Made by a program: the position numbers and the translations under genes. DNA of 64,000 bases from Galaxea fascicularis (lineage: Eukaryota > Cnidaria > Anthozoa > Scleractinia > Euphylliidae): assembly GCA_948470475.1 (NCBI GenBank), contig OX419342.1:23866077-23930076 (forward strand), given 5' to 3'. Below are positions 10,978 through 20,406 of the stretch, one piece after another (within the stretch, counting starts at the first letter, position 1; every line of letters starts with the position of its first letter). The notes beneath the pieces are model-generated. The model searched no databases. It was not told the origin of the DNA and worked only from the letters and a program-made list of their open reading frames with translations.

Positions 10978-12046
10978 GACATCTGCAAATTGTTAGACTT
11001 TCTCGTCTTCTCGGATAAGGACGATAAACCGGAGGTCCCGTCTCACAACACTTCAATGTTCATAACCTTGTGGGACGTTAAAGAACCCACACACTAATCG
11101 GAAAGAGTAGGGCATGGAGTTCCCGGTGTGCTGGTCTGGTCTTTCTGCTATTTCATGATTTCATGGGTTGGGTGGGTTGGATGATGTAAACCGCATTTGA
11201 ATATATATATACATAGAAAATGCGGTATATAAATCCATTATCATTACCATTACTCACTTTTGACTCTTTATTTCTTGGGTGCTTGCTTTTCGAAAGAAGC
11301 ACTGTAGTTTTCTGTTTCTTACATGTACCTGTATGAAAGAAGTTTGTTTTTGCAGTTTCGTATTCCTTTTTTATATTATAGCAAGAGGGAAACTTGTTCG
11401 AAGATAGATTTAAGAGTCTCCAGAGAAGAAATATCATCGAAACTCGGCAACCTGTCAAGTGAGTAACCGCCATTATCAACAATGTCACCAATGACATAGT
11501 TTCAGACTCGTTATGTTTCCGAAAGTTGCATTGGAGAGGCGAGAGCGCACGTAAAGTGCGTCTCTTGAACGCGGACTGGGCGCGTGCTTCGCGCGTGCTC
11601 TCGCATACCCAGTGTTGTGGATACAGACTTAAACAACATCACAGCTGTTTGGGAATTGGGATGCTGAACTCAGCTTTCAACGAGGTTCACTTGCTTGAAG
11701 CATGCTTCGCTGGTCTAAACAAACTTAAACTTCTCAGTGGAGAATTTCTGTGGACAGTATTTTGCAATTTTTGTTTTCATTTGTTAAATGTCAATTGCAA
11801 CCTACAGTCGAAGACATTGAAAAGCTTATCTGGAGACTAAATGTTTAGTTACGAACTAGTGAATTTTTTAAAGGTAGTGAGGATGAATTGTATTCATAAT
11901 TACACTGAAGATTGTTGCTGATAGAAGCTCCATCAAATTCTCAGTGATATTTTTATGTTTCATTCGTTTTTAGACGCCATCGAAAATACAAGCTAAAAAC
12001 ATACACAAGAAAATCTTACGACAAACCTTGCATCAAGGAAATTTAG
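3239..12046 (+). CDS. NOP53: Ribosome biogenesis protein NOP53 (GLTSCR2/PICT1 homolog), 12 exons
   Basis: NOP53 is a nucleolar protein needed for 60S ribosomal subunit assembly; in yeast it recruits the exosome helicase Mtr4 to pre-rRNA. Exons that splice in frame: 3239-3360, 4842-4915, 5528-5779, 6398-6453, 7282-7377, 7895-7999, 8784-8945, 9209-9264, 9944-10063, 10772-10838, 11382-11458 and 11974-12046, giving 1260 nt or 419 aa (human is 478). Family blocks in order are a Lys/Arg-rich N-terminus with KKQSWRKH, GLFFVD, EQPFDLW, HFLATTRRKKVK, GASYNPTYEDHQ, an acidic patch of Glu/Asp repeats in exon 7, a long Lys/Glu coiled coil in exons 7-9, then LSGEITGSLRTLK, EGNLFEDRFKSLQRRN and a basic C-terminus ending IKEI. 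Exon 10 is short (67 nt) and was found by homology to the SLRTLK block. The exon 7 donor (gttgat) is weak but required by the frame. The introns carry several mobile elements listed separately. Confidence 0.93.
3640..3840 (-). mobile_element. tRNA-headed SINE-like repeat (family 2), minus orientation, in NOP53 intron 1
   Basis: Read on the minus strand it has a tRNA-like B box (GGGTTCAAACCC) and an A-box-like stretch ahead of it, followed by a tail running through the TTTATGCAATT motif, then the GGATCATC and CACTTGATTT motifs. The same parts recur at 3960-4145 and 59690-59905. Mutations in the tRNA-like part rule out a working tRNA. Confidence 0.6.
3860..4145 (+). mobile_element. Second, partly duplicated copy of SINE-like family 2 in NOP53 intron 1
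   Basis: At 3890-3970 a minus-oriented piece of the tail (AAGGATGATCCTCGCAGTTG) repeats the one at 3667-3720. It is followed at 4006-4060 by a plus-oriented tRNA-like head with A box (TAGCTCAGTTGG) and B box (GGTTCAAACCC), and then by the tail at 4075-4140. Together with 3640-3840 this makes two opposite-facing copies, an imperfect palindrome of about 500 bp. There is no CCA or tRNA gene context. Confidence 0.6.
5013..5400. mobile_element. Tigger/pogo-like MITE in NOP53 intron 2
   Basis: The ends are inverted repeats starting CAGTCGAACCTC and ending GAGGTTCGACTG, with internal TTATCCGGACT copies. A TA dinucleotide flanks both sides (5011-5012 and 5401-5402). This end sequence and TA duplication are typical of the Tc1/mariner superfamily, pogo/Tigger group. 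The 388 bp element has no transposase. Confidence 0.8.
6202..6371. mobile_element. Second Tigger/pogo-like MITE, in NOP53 intron 3
   Basis: The ends CAGTGGAACCCTG and CAGGGTTCCACTG are inverted repeats with TA on both sides (6200-6201 and 6372-6373). It is 170 bp and has related internal motifs (GGCCC, ACGACCA). It belongs to the same broad superfamily as 5013-5400 but a different family. Confidence 0.8.
7027..7173. mobile_element. Near-perfect foldback (hairpin) element in NOP53 intron 4
   Basis: Two arms of about 60 bp, starting GGTTAAATTTGATCTCAGGT and ending with its reverse complement, are separated by a loop of about 25 bp. The arms are nearly identical, so the insertion is young or kept identical by gene conversion. 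Target duplications are not clear and no superfamily is assigned. Confidence 0.75.
8088..8260. mobile_element. hAT-like short element in NOP53 intron 6
   Basis: The left end CATGGGCGTAGCCAGG and the right end, read in reverse as CAGGGGTATAGCTAGG, are imperfect inverted repeats of the hAT type. GGAGG flanks both sides (8083-8087 and 8261-8265), giving a 5 bp duplication. There is no coding capacity. Confidence 0.65.
10851..11260 (+). mobile_element. tRNA-derived SINE (family 1), near-complete copy in NOP53 intron 10
   Basis: It starts with an RNA polymerase III promoter: A box (TGGCTTAGTTGG, about 10864) and B box (GGTTCAATCCC, about 10909). A shared body follows (ACACTCAGGGTCTTTAAATA, CTTCTCGGATAAGGACGATA, AGAACCCACACACTAATCGG) and then a 3' end GGTATATAAAT with imperfect ATT repeats. 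Two more copies lie at 36797-37768 and 63358-63860. It sits just after the donor of NOP53 exon 10. Confidence 0.85.
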
Positions 12047-13922
12047 CAAGGAAAGGTGAGGAAGTTGTTAGTTCAGCAGAGCTGAACCTGACGTGTTTTG
12101 GAAACCTTTTATCCAGATGTTCTGTTTGACAAAGTACCTTCACTTGTGTTTTACAGATACCTTTTTTGATACGCTGTGAATCCGGCCGTGCAAGTGCTCC
12201 GGTTATTTTACACTCTTTCAAGGTGATCTTAATATGGGAATGATAGAGTCCTGGCCGCCGCGTAACCCGGTCAACCTAACTTGTGGCCCTTTCAGTCTGT
12301 TGCCGACCCTTTTAAATACACGAGGTGCGGGTGCATAATCGAAACTGATGTAATGTTGAGGATCGCTCGTCATGTATCCCAGGGAGAAAAAGCACTGTCT
12401 CTTACGGCGCAAGTTATTCCCTTGGGAAACTAGCTCTGTAATTTCCCTGGGAATAAGTAGTCGTAGCTGGCGCAGTCTTGGTTCTCGTGCCCAGGCAACG
12501 CCTGCTTCGAGGGACAGAAAGCCCTGGGACGAGAGTGGCTCAGATTTCCAGCTGCCACACGCGATAACGTCTGTAGGCGGAAAAGTGTTCACACAGCCGT
12601 ACCATCCAGGGTTTTACTGATAATTTTTTTGTGATGTTGAATTCAAGCTTCGGAGCACAGATAGCCATCGGAGAGGTTTTTACAGCTAAAACTAAAACTA
12701 TAACCGCTAAAACGTAGCCTATGGTGCAAGGATTAAACAAGGAACCAGAACGATTTTTACAAAATCAAGGAAATTTATTCTCAATCGCATATTTTATTCT
12801 AAGCGCGAAAGGTTTAATTAGTCATATAATGTAGTTATATTGAGCTCTCTGTGTGCTTTGACGCCGAGAAAATCGGGGAAATTTATTCTTAATCATGTCT
12901 TTTATTCTATATACGAAAGGTTAAATTTTAATGATGTTTAATTTAATTGCTTGTGGTCTTGGGCACATTGATTGAATCTGCTTTGTGGAGAAATGGCTGG
13001 TTTTAGTTATATCAAATGTACAAGTTTGAAAAGAATTTCTCTGTTGACATCATTAAATATTTAACGGCGTGCACAGATTGAGAAATATGTCTTTTGAATA
13101 AACCTTGAATGTCTTATCTTTATCAGTTTTAATACTGAACGAGATATGATTACATCTAGATTTGCGGTTCACTTGTTCAACGTTGACAAACGTAAATTTT
13201 ATATGTAGGACGTGAATTTGAAGGAAGAATTTCATGATAGACGAGATTTCCAGAATTATATACTGTTTTCAATGTTTTCTCCTGTCTCCCTGCACGAAGT
13301 CGTGGTTCATCAGCCGATGTAGTTGTGTACACATAGTAGAGCATCGAAGAACACTGCAAAAGATGTAAGAACTTTCTTTGATAGAAAGCAGCTTACAGCG
13401 AGGCCCAGTCGCATGACAAGCTCGCTCGTCCATGCGGACTTGACAAGTCAAAGTATTCTCCTGTGTGTGTGTTATCGCAGCCGTTCAACCAATTTTTTCT
13501 TTCAATCTTTTGCATTTTAGACAATTATGAAAAAAACCATACTGAGAACACGTGCGGCAAGGGTTTCACAGACGCACTATTCACAAGAATTGCGAATTCT
13601 CAAGACAATTAGTGGAATAATTTACTATATTTGCTATAATTTGGGTTCTTTTCGAGAACTGTTTATATTTCCCTTTGAAAATGATCATAACAGATCTTAT
13701 CTGTGGTGTATTCAGCAACAAATACATATGTAAAAAAATTAATTGGATGACCATGAACAAAACCTCTTGGGTACTCGGCGTGATGTGTTCTTAATAGAGG
13801 TATCGGTGTACACTTCAGATATGTTCGATCGAGTTTTGATAACTTTGAGATGTTTACCCTAACAACGGAAAACGTTTTTGTGTTGAGTACAGTTAAAGGA
13901 TCTTTTCCTGAAATTTGAAGTC
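12047..13922. other. Intergenic stretch between NOP53 and the 451 aa gene
   Basis: It holds the NOP53 3' UTR and the promoter of the next gene. The piece at about 12230-12600 has the GC-rich, repeat-like look of a degraded mobile element (CCCTGGGACGAGAG, TCCCTGGGAATAAG) and gives short open frames on both strands that match nothing I know. I see no further gene. Confidence 0.4.
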
Positions 13923-15278
13923 ATGGGCGAAAGTGGTAAACCTCCGGGCGACTGGAAAACCGAGAGGATATCTATGACCCATCTGGCAAATTTCTCTAGA
14001 AGCAGTTCTTACGTCCGTAGCTTGGTTCGACAGCAATTCCACCATCAATCGGATCAGCCGAACACTGCGTGGGAGAGACTTCGCGAAAGGCTCTCGAAAC
14101 AACACGGCTCCTTTGAATTCGACGACGAAATTCCCAACTTTATGAAGAAAAGAGAGAATACTGGTCTTGGCAACGATGACGAAAACACCAGCGACAACGA
14201 AGATGACGATGATGACGAGGAGACGTACGTGTTTTTGAAATCTGCAAGTCCAAGTCATAGATCTTCAGTTGCGACTGAGGCGGGAAAGGATAAGAAAGGG
14301 GTTGAGAAAATCGAGAAGAGTGTATCAGCGAACAACGATAGCGCTTCTGGGTTGTCCTCGCGTCGTTTATCAGCGCCACCGACTTCCCTCAGCAATGTTG
14401 TGGAACCCGAAAAACAGTACACTCTGCCCTCCACAGACGCACATTCGAAAATCTTGAACCGCCGCCTGTCACTGGCGGAAAATGTCATCAAAAACTACAG
14501 CAAGTATATTCGGACGCCAGACGAGTCTAAAAGGGAACGAAACACGTTGGCTGAGGTTCATACGGAAAACGAGAAGAGTGAACAACAACCATTGAATGAA
14601 CAACCACTCATTGCTGCAATTACCGAAGAGGAAAGCTCCCCTGTCGTGGATGTAAAGCTTGTGAATTGCGCAAGTCCGGCCTCGTCGTATTCCAGTGATT
14701 TTCTGGCTGTTGATACTGCTTTTATTGGATCGTCCCACACAGTACCTCCAAGCCCTGCCGCTAAAAGCGACACTACTTTCTTCAATGTTCCCTTCCGTCG
14801 GAATTCTCTTAGCGAAGTGATCTCCGTAGATCTTTCGCTCACTCGAAGCGTTACCGATGTCACACCGAAGGCCAGTAAGGACAAACTTGTCGCAGATACC
14901 AACAAATTGCCGAGGTTATTACAGACGGCGAGTAAAGCCAAAAGAGAAAAGCTACCTGCCAAGAACCGAGACGAAGCAATAGAAAAGCTCCGCGAGGAGC
15001 ACGAGAAGTTGAAAAAAAGGACAAGGTTAAATCGACGAGTTGGAAAAAGAAGAGACACAGTTTATCGGCAGATAGTGCGGGATCAAGAACAACGCGCCAG
15101 GGAGTCAGAAATCTTTCATCAGGAAATGGAACAAATTACCAAAACACTCAAGTCGATAAACCATCGACTAGACGAGAGGATTAAAGTACTGGATTGTGCC
15201 GACCCACCAAAGGTAAACGCGAGATTGCAGCGCATCCTACAAGTGGCACTAGCGGGCGTGCCGTTGAAAAACATTTAA
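13923..15278 (+). CDS. Unrecognised 451 aa protein, acidic and Ser-rich with basic coiled-coil C-terminus
   Basis: This is a closed single-exon frame that I cannot assign to a family. Residues 1-75 are moderately basic with SSSYVRSLVRQQF. An Asp/Glu run follows at about 80-102 (NEDDDDDEETY). The middle (100-330) is low-complexity, Ser/Thr/Pro-rich and probably disordered. The last 110 residues contain a Lys/Arg/Glu-rich helical segment (about 340-430, for example EKLREEHEKLKKRTRLNRR) that looks like a coiled coil with nuclear-localisation-type basic clusters, ending AGVPLKNI. There is no signal peptide or membrane segment. The codon pattern is regular and the frame is far longer than chance frames nearby, so it is probably a real gene, perhaps lineage-restricted. 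Function is unknown. Confidence 0.7.
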   Translation: MGESGKPPGDWKTERISMTHLANFSRSSSYVRSLVRQQFHHQSDQPNTAWERLRERLSKQHGSFEFDDEIPNFMKKRENTGLGNDDENTSDNEDDDDDEETYVFLKSASPSHRSSVATEAGKDKKGVEKIEKSVSANNDSASGLSSRRLSAPPTSLSNVVEPEKQYTLPSTDAHSKILNRRLSLAENVIKNYSKYIRTPDESKRERNTLAEVHTENEKSEQQPLNEQPLIAAITEEESSPVVDVKLVNCASPASSYSSDFLAVDTAFIGSSHTVPPSPAAKSDTTFFNVPFRRNSLSEVISVDLSLTRSVTDVTPKASKDKLVADTNKLPRLLQTASKAKREKLPAKNRDEAIEKLREEHEKLKKRTRLNRRVGKRRDTVYRQIVRDQEQRARESEIFHQEMEQITKTLKSINHRLDERIKVLDCADPPKVNARLQRILQVALAGVPLKNI

Positions 15279-15641
15279 TATGCTTGAAATCACCAGAAAG
15301 TCAGCAATCGGAACAATCCGAGTATTCATTCTTAGACTAGCAACTTTTCTAGGCCAGCTTCATATTTAAAGGATGCGTACGTGTTTTAATTCTAATATGT
15401 AAACTCTTTGACAACAAGATATCGAAATGTCTCGGCAGTGATTTTTTGTGTCAATTATTTGACGTATAGTACACTCAACCAAATTACTTAATTCTGATTG
15501 GTCGAGAGCAGTCGGAGTACTTATTAAGTTTCCATAGCGACAGTTAAGGAGAACAGCTAAGCGTTGTAAATATAAACGTTTTGATGGATAAAACTGGACG
15601 AAAAGGCACCTCAACTAAAGCTGCCATTCTTTCGAATGATT

Positions 15642-15931
15642 GGCCCGATTTATACTAGAGACGGATCATCCGTCTGGGACGAACTTGGGCAAAGAACGAT
15701 AGTTCGTCTGATAATTCGTCTGCGTATAAATACGGGCAAACAGACGGATTATCCGTCCAGGCGAACTATCTGGATAATTCGTGTTCATCGACGAATTATC
15801 CAGATAGTTCGTCTGGACGGATAATCCGTCTGTTTGCCCGTATTTATACGCAGACGAATTATCAGACGAACTATCGTTCTTTGCCTAAGTTCGTCCCAGA
15901 CGGATGATCCGTCTCTAGTATAAATCGGGCC
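15642..15931. mobile_element. 290 bp near-perfect foldback element built of smaller palindromes
   Basis: The left half starts GGCCCGATTTATACTAGAGA and the right half ends with its reverse complement; the arms of about 140 bp match almost base for base. ATT flanks both sides (15639-15641 and 15932-15934). Inside each arm are smaller palindromes such as GACGGATCATCCGTC and repeats of TCGTCTG. There is no coding capacity. It lies 360 bp past the 451 aa gene and may be in its 3' UTR. Confidence 0.8.
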
Positions 15932-16599
15932 ATTTACAAGTTGCGCGACCTCATACAATTCGTGTTTTTGTTGAGCGAACTATAAATAAAAAATCGCACG
16001 GCCTTCTCGTACAATTTGTGATTATAGGTGTTACTCATTATTTTGAAAGTTCTGAAATTGCACTCGCTGAGAACTTTCAAAATCACTCGTACCTATTAAT
16101 CAAGAATTGTACTCGAGGTCATGCGATTTCCTATACTATACCGAAAATGCTGTGCAGTAAATTTACGGTGTACAACAGACATGGCATTTCCGATTCTTTA
16201 ATGACTTGCTAGTTTGTAAAACAAGGTGAAAAAATCCCGACAGCTTAATAAAGTTATAGCATGCTGTGAATTTATTTTCCAAGTTCTATCCTATATTTTT
16301 GTTTAATGAGTTTTATTGTGTAGTCATTGTATTATGAAGAAATAAAATCATGGTCTTACAAACAAATATGTAACAGTGGGATTTTCTCTCACTGTGATTA
16401 TAGCTTGTTCCATTTTCATTTACATTTACATTATACATTTACCAACGTGTAAGCAAAGAACGATCCTGTTTGTTACCTTGCAAAGTTTATAGTAGTATTG
16501 TGCTGAAGAAGAAAGTGCTTTGTGGAAAGCGCTCGTAATTATCGGCGGGTTATGGTGTGTTGTAACTCTTGTTTGGTGCTGCTAATAACCGTGACCATA
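15932..16599. other. Intergenic, possible 3' UTR end of the 451 aa gene
   Basis: AT-rich sequence with AATAAA at 16341-16346 on the plus strand and AATAAA-like sites near 15981 and 16244. Any of these could end the transcript of the upstream gene. No open frame of note. Confidence 0.3.
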
Positions 16600-16881
16600 A
16601 AGCGGTTTTTAGTCGAGTGTCGTAAAACCAAAACCAAGGCAATCACTTTGACCAATCACAAGAGATGAAAACAGTTCAGTGGACCAATCAGAATTTGAAG
16701 TAATTACATGCAACCGGCGCCAAGCGCGGGAAAATTAATGCGCGCGTGCAACCGATTGGTTTTGGTTTACTTCTCATTGGCTGAGAAAGTGGCGCGAGTT
16801 TTGTCAACCAATCACAGAGTGAAGTAAATTAAAACCAAAGCAAAACGCAAATCACGTGTGACACTCAATTGAAAACCGCTG
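16600..16881. mobile_element. MITE with CGGTTTTCAATTGAGTGTCG-type ends (family M1)
   Basis: The left end (AGCGGTTTTTAGTCGAGTGT) and the right end (ACACTCAATTGAAAACCGCT) are imperfect inverted repeats. Inside are several CCAATCA or TGATTGG motifs. The flanks allow a TA target duplication. Related copies are at 23264-23743 and 58259-58440. Confidence 0.75.
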
Positions 16882-16904
16882 TATGGGATATGAAACGTTT
16901 TCCT

Positions 16905-17513
16905 ATTCTTGGTTTTCACGTGACGTCATAAAAAACTAAAATTCAAAAGTGAAGAGACTTTTCCATTTTTAGCTTCATCACGTAAAAGAAATTTTAGAAA
17001 TGTATCTGCTCGCATGTTTTCAGATCGAAAGCGTGCTTTGTTTTAAAAATAGAGCGGTTTGAATTTTAGATTTTCTCACTGTACGTGACATAAAGATGTC
17101 TGCTCACAAGCATGTCACGTACATGAAAACGTCGATTCAGCGTGTTTTTTAGAGGTCTGAAAAGCCAACATCACAAGAGAAGCGTCTATGTGAATGTTTG
17201 CAAGCTCAAAAGAGAGAAGAAAGCCTTTGAGATAGCCAAAGTAAATTCCAGATGTTTTCACTCATTTCCGGCTGCCATATTGGAGACCCTCAGAGGGACT
17301 CCATCATGGCGCGTCCATACTAAACTCTGTAATTTTGAGTGGTACATTTTGCCGAATAACTCGAGTATGGGATGTCGCACAGCCCTGAGACTTTGGCATT
17401 ATGTTTATTTATTACTCTTCTACAATATCTTAATTTCTTGACTTAATCTGTTGAATGGTTGGTGATTTTACTTTTTAACTTGCTTGACTTCCACGTGACT
17501 GAAAACCAAGAAT
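16905..17513. mobile_element. Non-autonomous DNA element with TTCTTGGTTTTCACGTGAC ends
   Basis: The left end ATTCTTGGTTTTCACGTGAC is answered at 17490-17513 by CACGTGACTGAAAACCAAGA. The interior (about 609 bp) has no recognisable transposase. It directly follows the M1 element, forming a transposon cluster. Confidence 0.65.
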
Positions 17514-18778
17514 TTGAGGGCGAGAGACTGGTAATAGGTGAAACAGGTTGAGAAAGAACGACCTTAATAATCAGAGTAAACTCGCCTGTCAAAAAATTTT
17601 AGAAAGCAAGTGTCAGTCAGAATGTACAACTGTTCTGAAGTTTCTGTAAACGAGCCTCCTGCACTGGCCATGCGCAAGTACGATATACTCAATTGACCAC
17701 TATGAGGAGAATTTAAGGAAAGTATATGTAACAGTGAAGCGTTGTTGAGGCATGAAAGTTGACCGTTGTAAGAGGTTGGCGACGAACTTGGTTCCACTTT
17801 ATTCCATTTGACTCCTCCAGACCTGTCTGGTGCTTGCTATCTGAAAAGAACCTTGCATTCCTTATAAGGGATGCTTTGTGCACTCGTTTAGTGCGGCGGT
17901 GGTCAGGGCATGCTCAATCCCTGTTTATGTAAAGAAGTCTATTGTAGTTTTTATTCCAATTCTATTGGACGGATAGTCTTGACATAGAAACACTGGAATA
18001 TGCAGCCTGCTAAATGTTTTGGAATAGCCAACGAAACACTTCATTGTCAGCGAATTCAATTTACGTTTTGCGAAAGAAGTGAATTCAGGAGCCGGACGAA
18101 CAGACGATAGTGTCCTCAGGTTTAAAATTTTCACATTACTTGACATCTGAAAACTCGCAATCCGTTTTGTGTTGTCCAGACTGTAATTGCTGTGTGGCTG
18201 ACACTTTCTCTACACGGACGAACACTTATGTGGTCTTTTCACACTAATTGCTAAAGTTAAAGGTGGTCGTAAGTTACAGGGGCGGACGACTTCGTCTCAT
18301 CCCACGTCCCAGTGAATCAAAGAGCGGATAACGTTATCCACCGGATAAGTCACTCTCTTGTGGGTATAGGAGTTTCAGTTGCAATACGTTTTGTTGGTAG
18401 GTAGATAGCGACTTAACCCCTGCGTAAAGCCTTCAACTTTTTGATGAACTGGGGCCAGGTGTCTACAACGGATGTCAAACCATTGGGGTGCAAACCAGGC
18501 ATTGCATACTGCTATCCCTATAACTCCATGTCTTGATGTTCCTTTTAGGGCCTTACTCAACATCCCCCTACCCCTTCCCCCTTCCCTGGGGGCAATGTTG
18601 AAACATCTCGGGCTATCCGTGTGCAAAGAGGGAAAAGGGGAAAACGGAAACTGTGTCTACGTTTGACCCTCCGGCATGAGGAACACGATACTGGATACCT
18701 GACTTAACTTACGTAGGCATTACAATTAGACTGGTTTTACACCCGAGACTTTCGTCTCTCTCACAAAGGTCGTATTAC
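17514..18778. other. Intergenic, downstream of Kv channel A
   Basis: This region lies past the stop codon of Kv A (-) and should hold its 3' UTR. I see no gene; the short open frames at 17564-18146 and 18375-18666 lack any recognisable motif. Confidence 0.4.
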
Positions 18779-20353
18779 TCAGACGCAAGACGTTCTTTCT
18801 AAATCGGGAGTGAGAGTGGTTACCCTGGACAGATACCCATTCGGAGGACATGGAGGAATAGATGGTATCCAGGTTCCCTCGTCCGTTTCCTCTGTAGAAG
18901 GTTTCTCAGTCGCCGTAACTGCGCTGTCCTCATTTACGTGATCGATTCTTGTCGGCGAATAGCAAATACTGGCACCACTTTTTCTTAATCTTTTCCTGGT
19001 GTGACCACTACATTGATCACTGGCGCCAAACATGTTGTCTATTTTGTCATCATGCCTGTCATCAGCATCACTAACAAGCACGTCATTAGGACAATCCTGC
19101 GCCAAATTTCTATTAATCAGCGGTTCGCATTCTGTCACGTGTTTCTGCATCCAATCGTTACTGAAACGTTCCTGGCGTCTTTTCGTTGATGAAGTCGCAT
19201 TACACGGTGTAAACGCGCTATGCCGCCGCTTTGGTGTTATTTTGTCATTATTAGTATTGCACAAGTCTTCACATTCTTGACTTTCGTCACGGTTGCTTGG
19301 CAACGTATCTTTATAGAGGCTGTATTCCATGATTGGATAAGCGGACACAGCCCTACCAACAACCGGCACAGGTTTGACTGGTAATTTTGTTTCCAACGCT
19401 TCGACGTTGTTATCATTTTCTAGAAGTGGATCTCCTCCGTCGTTTGTTGTGTTTAAGTTAAATGGTGATCCCCTGATCTCTCGACGATTTTTACATAGGT
19501 TCTCGGGAGTCAGGTTAAATTCAGATGATGATTCCAGTCTTGTGTTCTCGGTAGTATTAGTATTCTCGTTTCTTTTACTTCCGTCTGTTTCCTGGTCTTC
19601 GTCGTAAGGACCAGGTTCAACTGCTACAGGCATCGCTTCTTTTGCCTCATTACCCGTGTCATTTGTGTAACTTTTACATATGGCACTTTCCGTTGCTGGC
19701 AGTCCTTGATTTTCGCTACCGTTCCTTCGTTTCCCATGACACTCCAAGGGTACGCTTAGGGTTGCCTGCATGCCGTCAGACTTTGCTGGGGGACTGCTCA
19801 CAAAACTTCCATCACTCCCTGCGGGCGTCAGGTTAACAGTAATCCCATTTCCATAGGTGGTTCCTCCTTGTGACTCTTCACTCCCTGCACTTTTCAAGCT
19901 CAAACACGAACAGGTCATTCGTGAATGCAGGGAACAAAGGCTTTGCACGCTAGCCTGGTCTGACAGGAGGATTATGGGTCCTTTGCCGCTGAGAGCGTTG
20001 CACAGTTCATTGTAGCCCCGTGGAAGCGCGTTTAGACTTGATGCCGTTGACGCGCTTTTAAGGCTAAAAGACGCCGGTGACACAGCTCCGCGTCGGAGAT
20101 GGAGAGGGTAGAGAGATTTGTTTAGCAGTGGTGTCCTCGGTAGGTCTTTCATGCTTTCTCTTACTGATGCCTTTCCTTTGTCTGCAGGAACATTTAGCAA
20201 TGCGTTTTCTTCTGCGGTTAACGAACCTGTTGGATAGACTGTCATTACCTCGAATAGCAAGCATCAACTCGTCTAATCCTACCCCCCTCCCATATTTTCT
20301 GAAGGTGGCTGGTGACCGAATTAGCGGTCAATGAACAGCCACGTACGGTCATA

Positions 20354-20406
<53 letters not shown>

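Noticed and set aside
12218..12592. 124-codon open frame (-) after NOP53
   Set aside because: The sequence looks like a degraded GC-rich repeat and frames are open on both strands.
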